Numbered from the stretch's first letter, positions 1 to 6,470 are shown. The stretch is 45,191 nt of DNA from Marinomonas arctica (GCF_003259225.1 NZ_QHJF01000020.1:1-45191); one strand, 5' to 3'. A program made the numbers and translations. The notes: generated by a model not told the origin, from the sequence alone.

Positions 1-1
1 C

Positions 2-55
2 CGAGAAGATCCCAATAAGGAAAGAGATGCAAGCGAACGTGCAATATACAGTTAA
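2..55 (+). CDS. C-terminal tail of an upstream cassette gene (partial)
   Basis: An open frame enters from the left edge and stops at TAA 53-55, right where an attC site begins. The 17 residues are charged and polar. This placement, a stop at the left end of attC, is what is usual for a cassette gene. Too little is visible to name the product, and an open frame this short could be chance. Confidence 0.35.
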   Translation, partial: REDPNKERDASERAIYS

Positions 56-134
56 CAAACGCAGGCACAGCGACGGCTTTTCCGTTGCGGCTTCGCCTTC
101 ACTACAAAGCCACGCGTGCTGCGGGCGTTAGATT
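50..134 (+). other. attC recombination site (cassette junction)
   Basis: TTAACAAACGC at 52-62 and GGCGTTAG at 124-131 form the two ends of an imperfect inverted repeat of about 80 bases. The interior (GGCACAGCGACGGCTT, then GCGGCTTCGCC) closely matches the sites at 3648 and 44834, so the three belong to one attC subfamily. An attC of this form marks the 3' end of one integron cassette and the start of the next. Confidence 0.85.
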
Positions 135-145
135 CAGAAAGCATA

Positions 146-910
146 ATGGTGAAACAAGTGATGTCAGTAGAAAAACTTCCAGCACTGATTGCTACATTCA
201 GTGCTGCTATATTGGTTGTTTCGGTGTCATATGACTATGGTTTCCTGCTGTGGTTGGGCGTTTCATTGGCGGAAGCTCCAACGTCTTTATCAGACCACAT
301 TCGAAGCTCTCTTATATGGGCGCCAACAATACTCTTAATGGTTTTCGGCGTAACTGTAATGGAGCTATTCAATCGCCGAATCGAGCAAGGTATGACCGAG
401 GAGGAGTTGATTGCCACCTCCCCAATACCGAAGTTCACTGCTTGGTTCAGATATTCACTGAAATACCCAGTTTATGCATTTGTTATATTTCTTCCGATTA
501 CACCTTTTTTGGGGGTAAAACTACCTCTTCAAGCGTGGATGTTTGGCTCCATCATATGGTGGTTTATTCTCCATAACTTCTTTTTCAATCATCAACGAAT
601 AATGGAACGAACAAGTCGCTCGTTTTACTTAACATCGCGCTGGCTTCCTGCAGCATTGCTACTCGTTGTGTTTTTCGGCGCTATAGCGGCAGAAAAAGTA
701 CCAAACGGAAAATTGTATGAGTTCAATATAGGTGATGATGTCGAGCAAAGAGTCCTAGCAAGAAGTTACGACCAATATTTCATGGTCTGGAATCCTGACT
801 CAAAACGTATTGAATTTGTCTCGAAGAATTCGGTGAAATCATTTCAACAAGTACGACAGGACGAATCTAACAAGCCAATACAGCCGACTGCAGGAGTGTC
901 GGCTGATTGA
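146..910 (+). CDS. cassette-encoded multi-pass membrane protein, unknown function
   Basis: A 254-residue protein that I do not recognise. It has about four hydrophobic segments (near residues 10-30, 57-75, 105-150 and 165-185, counted from this start), then a soluble C-terminal part of about 60 residues. The GTG further upstream at 116 lies inside the preceding attC, so the ATG at 146 is preferred. The gene fills its own cassette between attC sites at 50-134 and 866-918. Its last 15 or so residues (ending NKPIQPTAGVSAD) are encoded by the attC itself, a tail created by cassette structure rather than by selection on the protein. Location is probably the inner membrane; no catalytic motif is seen. 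Confidence 0.7.
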   Translation: MVKQVMSVEKLPALIATFSAAILVVSVSYDYGFLLWLGVSLAEAPTSLSDHIRSSLIWAPTILLMVFGVTVMELFNRRIEQGMTEEELIATSPIPKFTAWFRYSLKYPVYAFVIFLPITPFLGVKLPLQAWMFGSIIWWFILHNFFFNHQRIMERTSRSFYLTSRWLPAALLLVVFFGAIAAEKVPNGKLYEFNIGDDVEQRVLARSYDQYFMVWNPDSKRIEFVSKNSVKSFQQVRQDESNKPIQPTAGVSAD

Positions 911-918
911 GGCGTTAG
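866..918 (+). other. short attC site overlapping the end of the membrane-protein gene
   Basis: TCTAACA at 866-872 and GCGTTAG at 912-918 are the outer simple sites. The stem CAGCCGAC (881-888) pairs perfectly with GTCGGCTG (898-905) around a nine-base loop. The site is only about 53 bases and contains the end of the upstream reading frame. Confidence 0.85.
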
Positions 919-976
919 TTTTCGGAGTAAGCATGTCATCATTAATATTTTATACCAGTTAATAACACACGCACCC

Positions 977-1009
977 TAGAAAGCCAGCATTTACAAGGTT
1001 TTTAACATG
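977..1009 (+). repeat. 33-base repeat, copy 1 (possible attC-like element)
   Basis: TAGAAAGCCAGCATTTACAA then GGTTTTTAACATG is repeated at 2362-2394 with two C-to-T changes (31 of 33 identical). Both copies are preceded by an AT-rich ATAA-ACA stretch and followed within 60 bases by TGCGTTA. This suggests the central part of a divergent attC subfamily, here spanning about 955-1065; that assignment is inference. Confidence 0.6.
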
Positions 1010-1070
1010 CTTGTGCTTATCAAATTAATTTGTCAAAAATCTGTTATCAATTGAAGTGCGTTAAGGAGAG

Positions 1071-1832
1071 ATGTTGAAAACAAGTATCAGTGTCAGTTTG
1101 GCTCAGGTTCCTGTTGTTAAAGGTGATGTGACAGAAAATCTCGCACAGCATATTAGGATGATTGAGCAGTCTTCATCATGCAAAGCTGATGTGGTGGTGT
1201 TTCCTGAGTTATCTTTGACGGGCTATGAGCTTGAACTTGCTCAAGAACTGGCTTTATCTGAAACATCACATGTGTTCGAAGCGTTATCTCAAGCGTCAGT
1301 AGATCACAACATTATTGTTCTCGCAGGGTGTCCTCTTAAAGTCACTCTTACATCGGGAAGGGACGCCAAACCAACCATCGGAGCGGTTATTTGTTTTCCT
1401 GATGGGACACGAGAGTTCTATGCTAAGCAGTATTTGCATGAAGGTGAGGCTAAGCATTGTTCAAGCGGTGTGGTTGACTACGTTTTCACTGTAAATGGTT
1501 ATCGAATTGCGTTGGCGATATGCGCAGATTTTGCATCACCAGAACACGCTCAAAAAGCACGCGAACTGGGTGCTGATATATACATTGCCAGCGCTTTAAT
1601 ATCTGAACGTGGCTTTGAAGCAGACGCCAAAATGTTGTCTTCTATTGCTGCAACACATGGTTTTCCTGTGCTTTTGAGCAACCATATATCTACAACGGGC
1701 GGTTGGTCCTCATGCGGTAATAACTCAATTTGGAATGCAAGTGGAGAGCGTGTTTTCAGTTCGGAGTCGAAAGAGCCTTGCCTCGTTTTATGTACAATGG
1801 CCGACCACAAGATAGACGCTATCAAAATATGA
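1071..1832 (+). CDS. carbon-nitrogen hydrolase (nitrilase superfamily)
   Basis: A 253-residue single-domain protein of the nitrilase/amidase superfamily, which hydrolyses non-peptide C-N bonds of amides, ureas or nitriles. The full Glu-Lys-Cys triad is visible: E46 in FPELSLTGYE, K119 in AKQYLHEGE and C151 in LAICADF. The length fits a stand-alone cytoplasmic enzyme with no fused synthetase domain. AAGGAG lies just before the ATG. It lies in cassette territory after the attC at 866-918, and 72 bases before a C39-like peptidase gene on the same strand, so the two are probably cotranscribed. The substrate cannot be read from sequence; the pairing with a cysteine peptidase hints at amide or peptide chemistry, which is inference. 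Confidence 0.85.
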   Translation: MLKTSISVSLAQVPVVKGDVTENLAQHIRMIEQSSSCKADVVVFPELSLTGYELELAQELALSETSHVFEALSQASVDHNIIVLAGCPLKVTLTSGRDAKPTIGAVICFPDGTREFYAKQYLHEGEAKHCSSGVVDYVFTVNGYRIALAICADFASPEHAQKARELGADIYIASALISERGFEADAKMLSSIAATHGFPVLLSNHISTTGGWSSCGNNSIWNASGERVFSSESKEPCLVLCTMADHKIDAIKI

Positions 1833-1904
1833 TATTGAGACAAAAAGACCAGTATGTAGTTGGTAAATATTTGCATACTGGCGTTGTGCACAAAAGGAGC
1901 GGCT

Positions 1905-2324
1905 GTGATTAGTCCCATTATACAAGAAGAAACCACAGGATGCGGGATTGCTTCTGTGGCTAATGTTGTTGGTAAAAGTTACGCTGAGATGAAGGCGTTA
2001 GCGAATTCAATGGGTATTTATGCTTCTGATACATCGCTGTGGTCGGATACGCAATATGTTCGACATATGCTGTCTCGTGTTGGTGTTGAGGCTACTGAGA
2101 ATGAAATCCTATTTGAATCTTGGGGCGGATTGCCTGATCTGGCGTTGTTGGCTATCAAGCATCATCAGGAAGAGGGGAGAGATTTTTGGCACTGGGTTGT
2201 TTTTAAACGTGTGGATGGGCGAGACCTTGTTCTCGATTCTGCTAGTTATTTGGCTTCTAATGTTCGAACCGATTTTAACGAAATGGAGCCCAAGTGGTAT
2301 ATTGGACTTAAAACCAAACCTTAA
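1905..2324 (+). CDS. C39-like papain-fold cysteine peptidase family protein
   Basis: A 139-residue protein starting at GTG 1905, chosen because AAGGAG sits six bases upstream; a TTG at 1860 would add residues without a ribosome site. It shows a likely Cys-His-Asp triad: C13 in QEETTGCGIAS, H96 in FWHWVVF and D111 in LVLDSASY, as in C39-family peptidases and related peptidase-like domains. There is no signal peptide, transmembrane segment or ABC-transporter fusion, so it is a stand-alone cytoplasmic protein rather than a bacteriocin exporter. It follows the nitrilase gene and precedes a second copy of the 33-base repeat. Family assignment rests on motif order only. Confidence 0.65.
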   Translation: MISPIIQEETTGCGIASVANVVGKSYAEMKALANSMGIYASDTSLWSDTQYVRHMLSRVGVEATENEILFESWGGLPDLALLAIKHHQEEGRDFWHWVVFKRVDGRDLVLDSASYLASNVRTDFNEMEPKWYIGLKTKP

Positions 2325-2361
2325 AGACCGTTAAGAAGGACCGTTCATAAAACATGTACTT

Positions 2362-2394
2362 TAGAAAGTCAGTATTTACAAGGTTTTTAACATG
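2362..2394 (+). repeat. 33-base repeat, copy 2 (possible attC-like element)
   Basis: Second copy of the repeat at 977-1009. It lies between the C39-like gene and the GCGTTAG that opens the duplicated cassette at 2414, where an attC would be expected. No long stem could be paired by eye, so the attC identification is tentative. Confidence 0.55.
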
Positions 2395-2611
2395 TGTGTC
2401 CTGATAGAATTCTGCGTTAGCACATGGTGAGATCAGAGTATAAAAACAGATCAGGTCATAAGGTCTGAGGGAATCGCTTGCCTCTTTGGCCAAATCGCGC
2501 TACAAAAGAGCAAATAAAGAATCAACATAGCGGCGATCAAAGACCATCTGAAGCGGCAACGTCCAAACAGATTTTGGTATCTAGCGAGTTATATAACAGG
2601 GAAGTCCTACC

Positions 2612-2689
2612 ATGAAAAAAGCAAATCCCCTATATAGACATCGCAGCCGTTCAACAGTGGGTTATAGCCGCAGCTACGCTGCTGTATAA
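2612..2689 (+). CDS. conserved micro-ORF in duplicated cassette (25 residues)
   Basis: ATG 2612 to TAA 2687-2689 encodes MKKANPLYRHRSRS followed by TVGYSRSYAAV, a basic, tyrosine-containing peptide. CAGGGAAG upstream is a reasonable ribosome site. The copy at 43789 encodes 24 residues with the same start and end. Differences between the copies are a three-base indel and mostly tolerated codon changes, which suggests selection on the frame. The last part of the frame and its stop lie inside the attC hairpin. I do not recognise the peptide; it may be a leader or an artefact of attC structure. Confidence 0.4.
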   Translation: MKKANPLYRHRSRSTVGYSRSYAAV

Positions 2690-2705
2690 CCCTTAATTGT
2701 TAGGC
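2649..2705 (+). other. attC site of duplicated cassette, copy A
   Basis: GTTCAAC (2649-2655) fits the RYYYAAC consensus and GTTAGGC (2699-2705) fits GTTRRRY. Between them GGGTTATA (2659-2666) pairs perfectly with TATAACCC (2685-2692), and the GCAGC/GCTGC inner stem closes the loop. In the second copy of the cassette the right-hand site has decayed. Confidence 0.7.
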
Positions 2706-2716
2706 AAGAGGGAGCC

Positions 2717-3646
2717 ATGGAAACATACAGAGTCGGATTCGTTTTCAGCAGATCTTTTGTTCAAAAAGAAATCAGGCTCCCTTCCGCGACCGTAAAGCCG
2801 CTGTCACCTACTGGTTTTGCCGGTGAGATCCATGACGCCAAGAAGAAGCTTGAATCAATACGTTTTAGTTTTATACGAAGAGATCTCGAAAACACACTGA
2901 GGAACTACGCGAGCACTGGGCATTGCACGCTTGTAGAGTTTGAGGCTGTTGAGAGCGATAGCTTTGTTGAAGCGATAGAAAGTAAAGAGAGTGAAGCGGA
3001 AAACATTGTTGGTGCTTTGTCTGTAATTTCCGCTAACCCTGCGACTCCACTTTGTGCCTTTGCTGAATCATCGAAAAATCCTGGTGTCAAATTCTATATA
3101 CCCTCTGATCGTGTTATCCGGCACGGAACTAATATTCCCGGATATTTTGATGCTCTTCCCAATATTGAGCATAGGGCGCAGACTGATGCAAAGTTTTCGC
3201 TATTGCTTCGCTTGTTTAGGGCCTCCCTTCGAGAGTCGGAAATCGACAATCAGATATTGTTCCAGCTCATTTTATTTGAAGAAGCATCTGATAATGAAAA
3301 CGCCTCGTCATTTGCTGAAAGACTGAGAAGCTTCAGTGAGAAAATTGGTTTTTCTGGCGACTTGGCATTGTTAGCTACTGAATGCGGCGTGCAATTGCCA
3401 GAAGGGCGAGATGTCATTGATTTGCTGGTCAAATTGAGAAATTCGGCCGCACACAATGGAAACATCAGTGAGGAAAGTTTGCGGGAGTTTAACGGCGACT
3501 GGGTGGTGCCAGTCGTGCATGACAAGCAGAAACTGCATAAACTTATCACCGAAGCGGTCAGATATATGTTTTGCTGTCTTGTTGGACATACCAGAGACAA
3601 CATGGCGGTCACAGTAACTGAATCTATAGAGATCAAGTTTGACTAA
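2717..3646 (+). CDS. cassette-encoded HEPN-like protein, putative RNase
   Basis: A 309-residue soluble protein starting 11 bases after the attC right end, with GAGGGAG ahead of the ATG. The C-terminal third is helical in appearance and contains R241-N-S-A-A-H246, which fits the R-x4-6-H active-site motif of HEPN-domain ribonucleases, preceded by a leucine-rich helix (DVIDLLVKL). The N-terminal half (residues 1-140) is of unknown type. HEPN proteins commonly act as toxins or anti-phage RNases, often with a nucleotidyltransferase partner; none is adjacent here. It is alone in its cassette, flanked by attC sites at 2649-2705 and 3648-3731. The HEPN call rests on one motif; a non-catalytic HEPN or a chance match is possible. 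Confidence 0.5.
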   Translation: METYRVGFVFSRSFVQKEIRLPSATVKPLSPTGFAGEIHDAKKKLESIRFSFIRRDLENTLRNYASTGHCTLVEFEAVESDSFVEAIESKESEAENIVGALSVISANPATPLCAFAESSKNPGVKFYIPSDRVIRHGTNIPGYFDALPNIEHRAQTDAKFSLLLRLFRASLRESEIDNQILFQLILFEEASDNENASSFAERLRSFSEKIGFSGDLALLATECGVQLPEGRDVIDLLVKLRNSAAHNGNISEESLREFNGDWVVPVVHDKQKLHKLITEAVRYMFCCLVGHTRDNMAVTVTESIEIKFD

Positions 3647-3647
3647 T

Positions 3648-3731
3648 GCCTAACAATCACAGGCACGGCGACGGCTACTACATTGCGGCTTCGCCTCCAT
3701 TCTGCAGCCGTGCGTGCTGTTGGCGTTAGCT
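3648..3731 (+). other. attC recombination site
   Basis: GCCTAAC (3648-3654) is a perfect RYYYAAC site and GGCGTTAGC (3722-3730) is the right end. The interior shares GGCAC-GCGACGGCT and TTGCGGCTTCGCCT with the site at 50-134. It separates the HEPN-like cassette from the next one. Confidence 0.88.
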
Positions 3732-3747
3732 CTAAGAGGGAGACACT

Positions 3748-4446
3748 ATGAGCACAAAGAGAACTGATATTGCAACGATTCTTGGCAAAGGGCTTGTTGG
3801 TGCAATTCCTTTTGTAGGTCCACTGGCTGCGGAAATTGTTGGTGCAATAATTCCAAATCAACGAATCGATAGGCTTGAATCTCTTCTTCAACTATTGGAA
3901 TCCAAGATATCAGAAGAAGATCAAGAAAAGGTCAAAGAAAGAATTACGTCTCAAGAATCAGTGGATTTGATGGAGGATGGCTTCATTCAGGCTTCGAGGG
4001 CATTATCTGAAGAACGTAAAGATTATATTGCCTCATTACTCAAAAACAGCCTAACGAGCGATGAGTTAGAACACATTGAGCATAAAAGGCTTCTTACAAT
4101 ATTGGGCGAGATGAATGATCTTGAAGTATTAATTTTGAAGTCTCATGCCATTTACAGAGGCATGGAAGAGCATAATGAGTTCTGGGAAAAGCACGAAGAT
4201 GCACTGACGGCTCCTATCGCACACTTGGGCTCCGCCCAAGAAGAGATTGATAGGCATACACTATTTCAAACACATAGAATCCACCTTGCAAATATTGGCC
4301 TTCTTCGTCAGAAATTTAAAAAGCCTAAACGTGGTGAGTCTCCCGAATTCGATGAAAAAACAGGGATGATCAAGGCTCAAGGCTATGAAATTACTCCGTT
4401 AGGTCGCCTTTTACTTAGAAGCATTGACCAGGGTAGAGAGCTATAA
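3748..4446 (+). CDS. cassette-encoded protein with hydrophobic N-terminal helix, unknown function
   Basis: A 232-residue protein with GAGGGAGACA before its ATG. Residues 10-36 form a glycine- and alanine-rich hydrophobic stretch (GKGLVGAIPFVGPLAAEIVG) able to insert in a membrane. Residues 40-130 are strongly charged and probably form long helices or a coiled coil. The C-terminus reads YEITPLGRLLLRSI, a pattern common at the end of winged-helix domains. I cannot assign a family. The arrangement of a membrane-active N-terminus with a sensing C-terminus resembles some abortive-infection effectors, but this is speculation. The gene is alone in its cassette between attC sites at 3648 and 4449. 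Confidence 0.7.
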   Translation: MSTKRTDIATILGKGLVGAIPFVGPLAAEIVGAIIPNQRIDRLESLLQLLESKISEEDQEKVKERITSQESVDLMEDGFIQASRALSEERKDYIASLLKNSLTSDELEHIEHKRLLTILGEMNDLEVLILKSHAIYRGMEEHNEFWEKHEDALTAPIAHLGSAQEEIDRHTLFQTHRIHLANIGLLRQKFKKPKRGESPEFDEKTGMIKAQGYEITPLGRLLLRSIDQGREL

Positions 4447-4448
4447 AG

Positions 4449-4510
4449 AGCTAACAAAACCATCCAGCGGATGTACCAAATGCGTACGTCGCTGATGGTT
4501 GGCGTTAGCC
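4449..4510 (+). other. short attC recombination site
   Basis: CTAACAAAACC at 4451-4461 and GGCGTTAGCC at 4501-4510. AACCATCCAGCG pairs with CGCTGATGGTT with one extrahelical C, the asymmetric bulge typical of attC sites. This is the last clear attC of the left-hand array. Confidence 0.85.
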
Positions 4511-4725
4511 TTATGAGCATAAACATTACTTTTTAGAAGCCTGTCTGATCAAGGTGTTCACTTTTAAATTGAACTGCGGCGTCGAGGGGGGATGTCCCGT
4601 CAGATCACGCCTCGTTCCTCGTCTCATCTGACCTACGTGATCGGTTGAGCGAATGTTTGCCAATTATTGAGACTAGAGATAATTATAAGCTGGTGATGGC
4701 AAGTATTAGTTCTTTTTAAATTGGA
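4511..4725. other. non-coding spacer with decayed attC-like and inverted-repeat sequence
   Basis: About 250 bases without a gene. 4519-4576 (ATAAACATTACTTTTTAGAA onward, ending TTGAACTGCG) loosely resembles the flanks of the 33-base repeats at 977 and 2362. It is followed by overlapping inverted repeats: GTCAGAT (4599-4605) with ATCTGAC (4626-4632), and GATCACG (4603-4609) with CGTGATC (4636-4642). This could be a degraded cassette end; no open frame with a start and ribosome site is visible. Confidence 0.4.
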
Positions 4726-4743
4726 GTGATACTATAGTGATAC
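4726..4743 (+). promoter_or_regulatory. candidate operator of the toxin-antitoxin operon
   Basis: GTGATAC occurs twice, at 4726-4732 and 4737-4743, spaced one helical turn (11 bases) apart around the palindrome ACTATAGT (4731-4738). It lies 22 bases before the antitoxin ATG, where Phd/YefM antitoxins usually bind to repress their own operon. Confidence 0.4.
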
Positions 4744-4764
4744 ATTTTAATCTGAGGTGTCGCT

Positions 4765-5022
4765 ATGAGAACCGAAGTCGTTACTACATTAAAGAGGCAG
4801 GCAACGAAGCTGCTTGCTGACTTGCGTGAGTCAAAAGAGCCTATTCTCATAACCGAGCATGGTCAGCCATCAGCTTATTTGCTTGATGTTGCTGATTACG
4901 AGTTGATGGTGGAACGGATGAAGATCTTGGAAGGTATTGCGAAGGGCGAGCAGGCCATCCGTGAAGGTCGAACAATGGATATGTCGCAAGCCAAAGAGAA
5001 AATGAGTAAATGGCTCAAATAA
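4765..5022 (+). CDS. Phd/YefM-family antitoxin
   Basis: An 85-residue antitoxin of the Phd/YefM family. The N-terminal DNA-binding part shows the family pattern (LKRQATKLLADLRESKEPIL, then TEHGQPSAYLLDVADYE), and the C-terminal charged segment would wrap and neutralise the toxin. GAGGTG lies before the ATG. Its end overlaps the toxin start by 13 bases, giving translational coupling. It should repress its own promoter, probably through the repeat at 4726-4743. The family and gene order leave little doubt. Confidence 0.9.
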   Translation: MRTEVVTTLKRQATKLLADLRESKEPILITEHGQPSAYLLDVADYELMVERMKILEGIAKGEQAIREGRTMDMSQAKEKMSKWLK

Positions 5023-5321
5023 TTTGGACTGAGCCAGCACTGAATAATCTGAACGATATTGCTGAGTATATTGCAGTGAGTAATCCGTACGCTGCGAAGC
5101 AATTAGTAGAAAATGTTTTCAGTAAGGTGCAGAGACTCGAACAATTTCCTGACTCCGGTAGAATCCCTGAAGAAATTTCGACTCTAAATTATCGAGAGGT
5201 GGTAGTGAATCCTTGCCGTGTTTTCTACAAAGTCGATAGCGATTCAGTCTATATCCTTCATCTATTGAGGCAAGAAAGAGATTTACGCAAGTATTTACTG
5301 TCTACTACGGATGAAAACTAG
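5010..5321 (+). CDS. ParE/RelE-superfamily toxin
   Basis: A 103-residue toxin. It begins MAQIIWTEPALNNLNDIAEY, as in ParE-type proteins, continues with VQRLEQFPDSGRIPEE, and ends with a strand-rich part (YREVVVNPCRVFYKV, then VYILHLLRQERDL). This is the usual full length. RelE-type members cut mRNA in the ribosome and ParE-type members poison gyrase; the sequence resembles the ParE branch more, but the target cannot be decided here. It is encoded directly after and overlapping its antitoxin. The pair sits at the edge of the cassette array, a frequent place for such modules. Confidence 0.9.
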   Translation: MAQIIWTEPALNNLNDIAEYIAVSNPYAAKQLVENVFSKVQRLEQFPDSGRIPEEISTLNYREVVVNPCRVFYKVDSDSVYILHLLRQERDLRKYLLSTTDEN

Positions 5322-5333
5322 AGGATTATCGCT

Positions 5334-5450
5334 ATGCGTGATCATTATGATTTTTCAAATTCAGTCAAAAACCCTTACGCTAAAAAGCTCAAGAAGCAAG
5401 TCACGATTAAGGCTTGATGAAGATACGGGAATAAAGCGGGGAATAAAGGG
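5334..5450 (+). pseudogene. frameshifted remnant of a BrnA/CopG-like antitoxin
   Basis: ATG 5334 opens MRDHYDFSNSVKNPYAKKLK, then KQVTIKA and a stop at 5415-5417. Removing one A near 5409 restores the family continuation TIRLDEDT, and the frame then runs to about 5450 without further family similarity. The start of the frame and a GAGG ribosome site are intact, but the ribbon-helix-helix half is lost. No matching toxin is adjacent; the ParE-type toxin immediately upstream already has its own antitoxin. It is best read as a decayed module. Alternatively the 27-residue peptide could be made, but it would lack a DNA-binding fold. Confidence 0.6.
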
Positions 5451-5558
5451 TCAGACGAAAAATGATTCATGTTCCTTATCTGACCTTATTCATTCTCAAC
5501 GCTAGCCTGACGTCTGTCTGAAAAGGGGCGCCGCCTCCTTTGCCCCTAATGACGGAAC

Positions 5559-6440
5559 TTATACGTCAGCGCCGCCTAGAACCTTGTCTAGTTGCATTTC
5601 TGTTAAAACACGGTCTTGGATAGGTTGTTTAGCTGCGTTAATTTCATCAACTCCCCAAACTAAGCCAACAGGTGTGCGTGTTGGGCGTTTACCGGTAGGC
5701 ATGTCTGCTAGGGCTAAATAAGCATCTACGACCATTTGTGGATTAGGTGCTTGATCGCTCTGCATAAATTTACCGAATTCTTCGAACATGGCGGCAGGGA
5801 TGTTTGCCAATTCACCGTAGCTGTCCAAAATGTCTGTGCGTGACGGTTGTTGTCCTGACGCACTTAGGCCTGTTGGGAAGGGGCCAGGTTGTACGATGGC
5901 GACATCGATACCGAATGGTGCTACTTCGTAGCGTAAGCCTTGAAGGTAACCTTCTAATGCGTGTTTGGTTGCGGCGTAGGTAGAGAAATACGGTGCCGAA
6001 ATTTGGCCAACCATGGATGAGGTGTTGATGATAAGGCCAGACTTAGCTTCACGCATCGCAGGTAAAACGGCCAGAATAGTGCGCATAGCGCCATAGTAGT
6101 TGGTTTCCATTTGCTCCCGAGCTTGGTCAATACTAAATGCTTCGGTAATACCAAGATACATTACGCCCGCATTGTTTAGCAAAACATCAATTTTTCCGGC
6201 TTTATTTAGTATGCTCGCAATGGCGTTTTTGACTGATTCGTCGTTGGTCACATCCATATCAACAACTTGAATTGAATCGCTATACGCTTCCAGCTCTGCT
6301 TTAACTGCAGAATTTTTACCTTCTGGGCCTCGCATGGTGGCGAACACTTGGTAGCCTTTATCGGCAAAATCTTTTACTGATTTTTGACCAAAGCCACTGC
6401 TGCTTCCTGTAATAACGATGCTTTTTTTTGTGTTGCTCAT
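5559..6440 (-). CDS. short-chain dehydrogenase/reductase (SDR)
   Basis: A 293-residue NAD(P)-dependent classical SDR. The cofactor motif is T11-G-S-S-S-G-F-G18, followed by LLNNAGVM and the catalytic Ser with YAATK (Tyr-x3-Lys) in the INTSSMVG to YAATKHALEG region. After strand six it has VAIVQPGPF. The substrate is not evident. It is divergent from a TetR-family regulator whose two palindromic operators lie in the shared 93-base region, so it is almost certainly repressed by that regulator. This SDR/TetR pairing is common for stress- or aldehyde-responsive oxidoreductases. Confidence 0.9.
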   Translation of the reverse strand: MSNTKKSIVITGSSSGFGQKSVKDFADKGYQVFATMRGPEGKNSAVKAELEAYSDSIQVVDMDVTNDESVKNAIASILNKAGKIDVLLNNAGVMYLGITEAFSIDQAREQMETNYYGAMRTILAVLPAMREAKSGLIINTSSMVGQISAPYFSTYAATKHALEGYLQGLRYEVAPFGIDVAIVQPGPFPTGLSASGQQPSRTDILDSYGELANIPAAMFEEFGKFMQSDQAPNPQMVVDAYLALADMPTGKRPTRTPVGLVWGVDEINAAKQPIQDRVLTEMQLDKVLGGADV

Positions 6441-6470
6441 GTTTCTTTCCTATTCGGTTTGCTAATTAAA

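Larger units (their letters stand above)
2414..2705 (+). repeat. duplicated integron cassette, copy A
   Basis: A stretch of about 290 bases beginning GCGTTAGCACATGGTGAGAT and ending with an attC at 2649-2705. It matches 43591-43873 at about 88% by eye, with a single three-base length difference over the whole length. That one indel falls within a small reading frame and keeps its phase. No larger gene lies inside. The copy begins and ends at integron-type recombination sequences, so it is best read as one gene cassette that occurs twice. Confidence 0.8.

Noticed and set aside
2308..2493. Minus-strand frame across the start of duplicated cassette copy A
   Set aside because: The second copy keeps part of the frame open but has no start codon; the plus-strand micro-ORF is better supported.
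5311..5505. A 64-residue plus-strand frame after the toxin gene
   Set aside because: Its only recognisable part, RLDEDT, is the shifted continuation of the antitoxin remnant that begins at 5334; there is no ribosome site for its own start.
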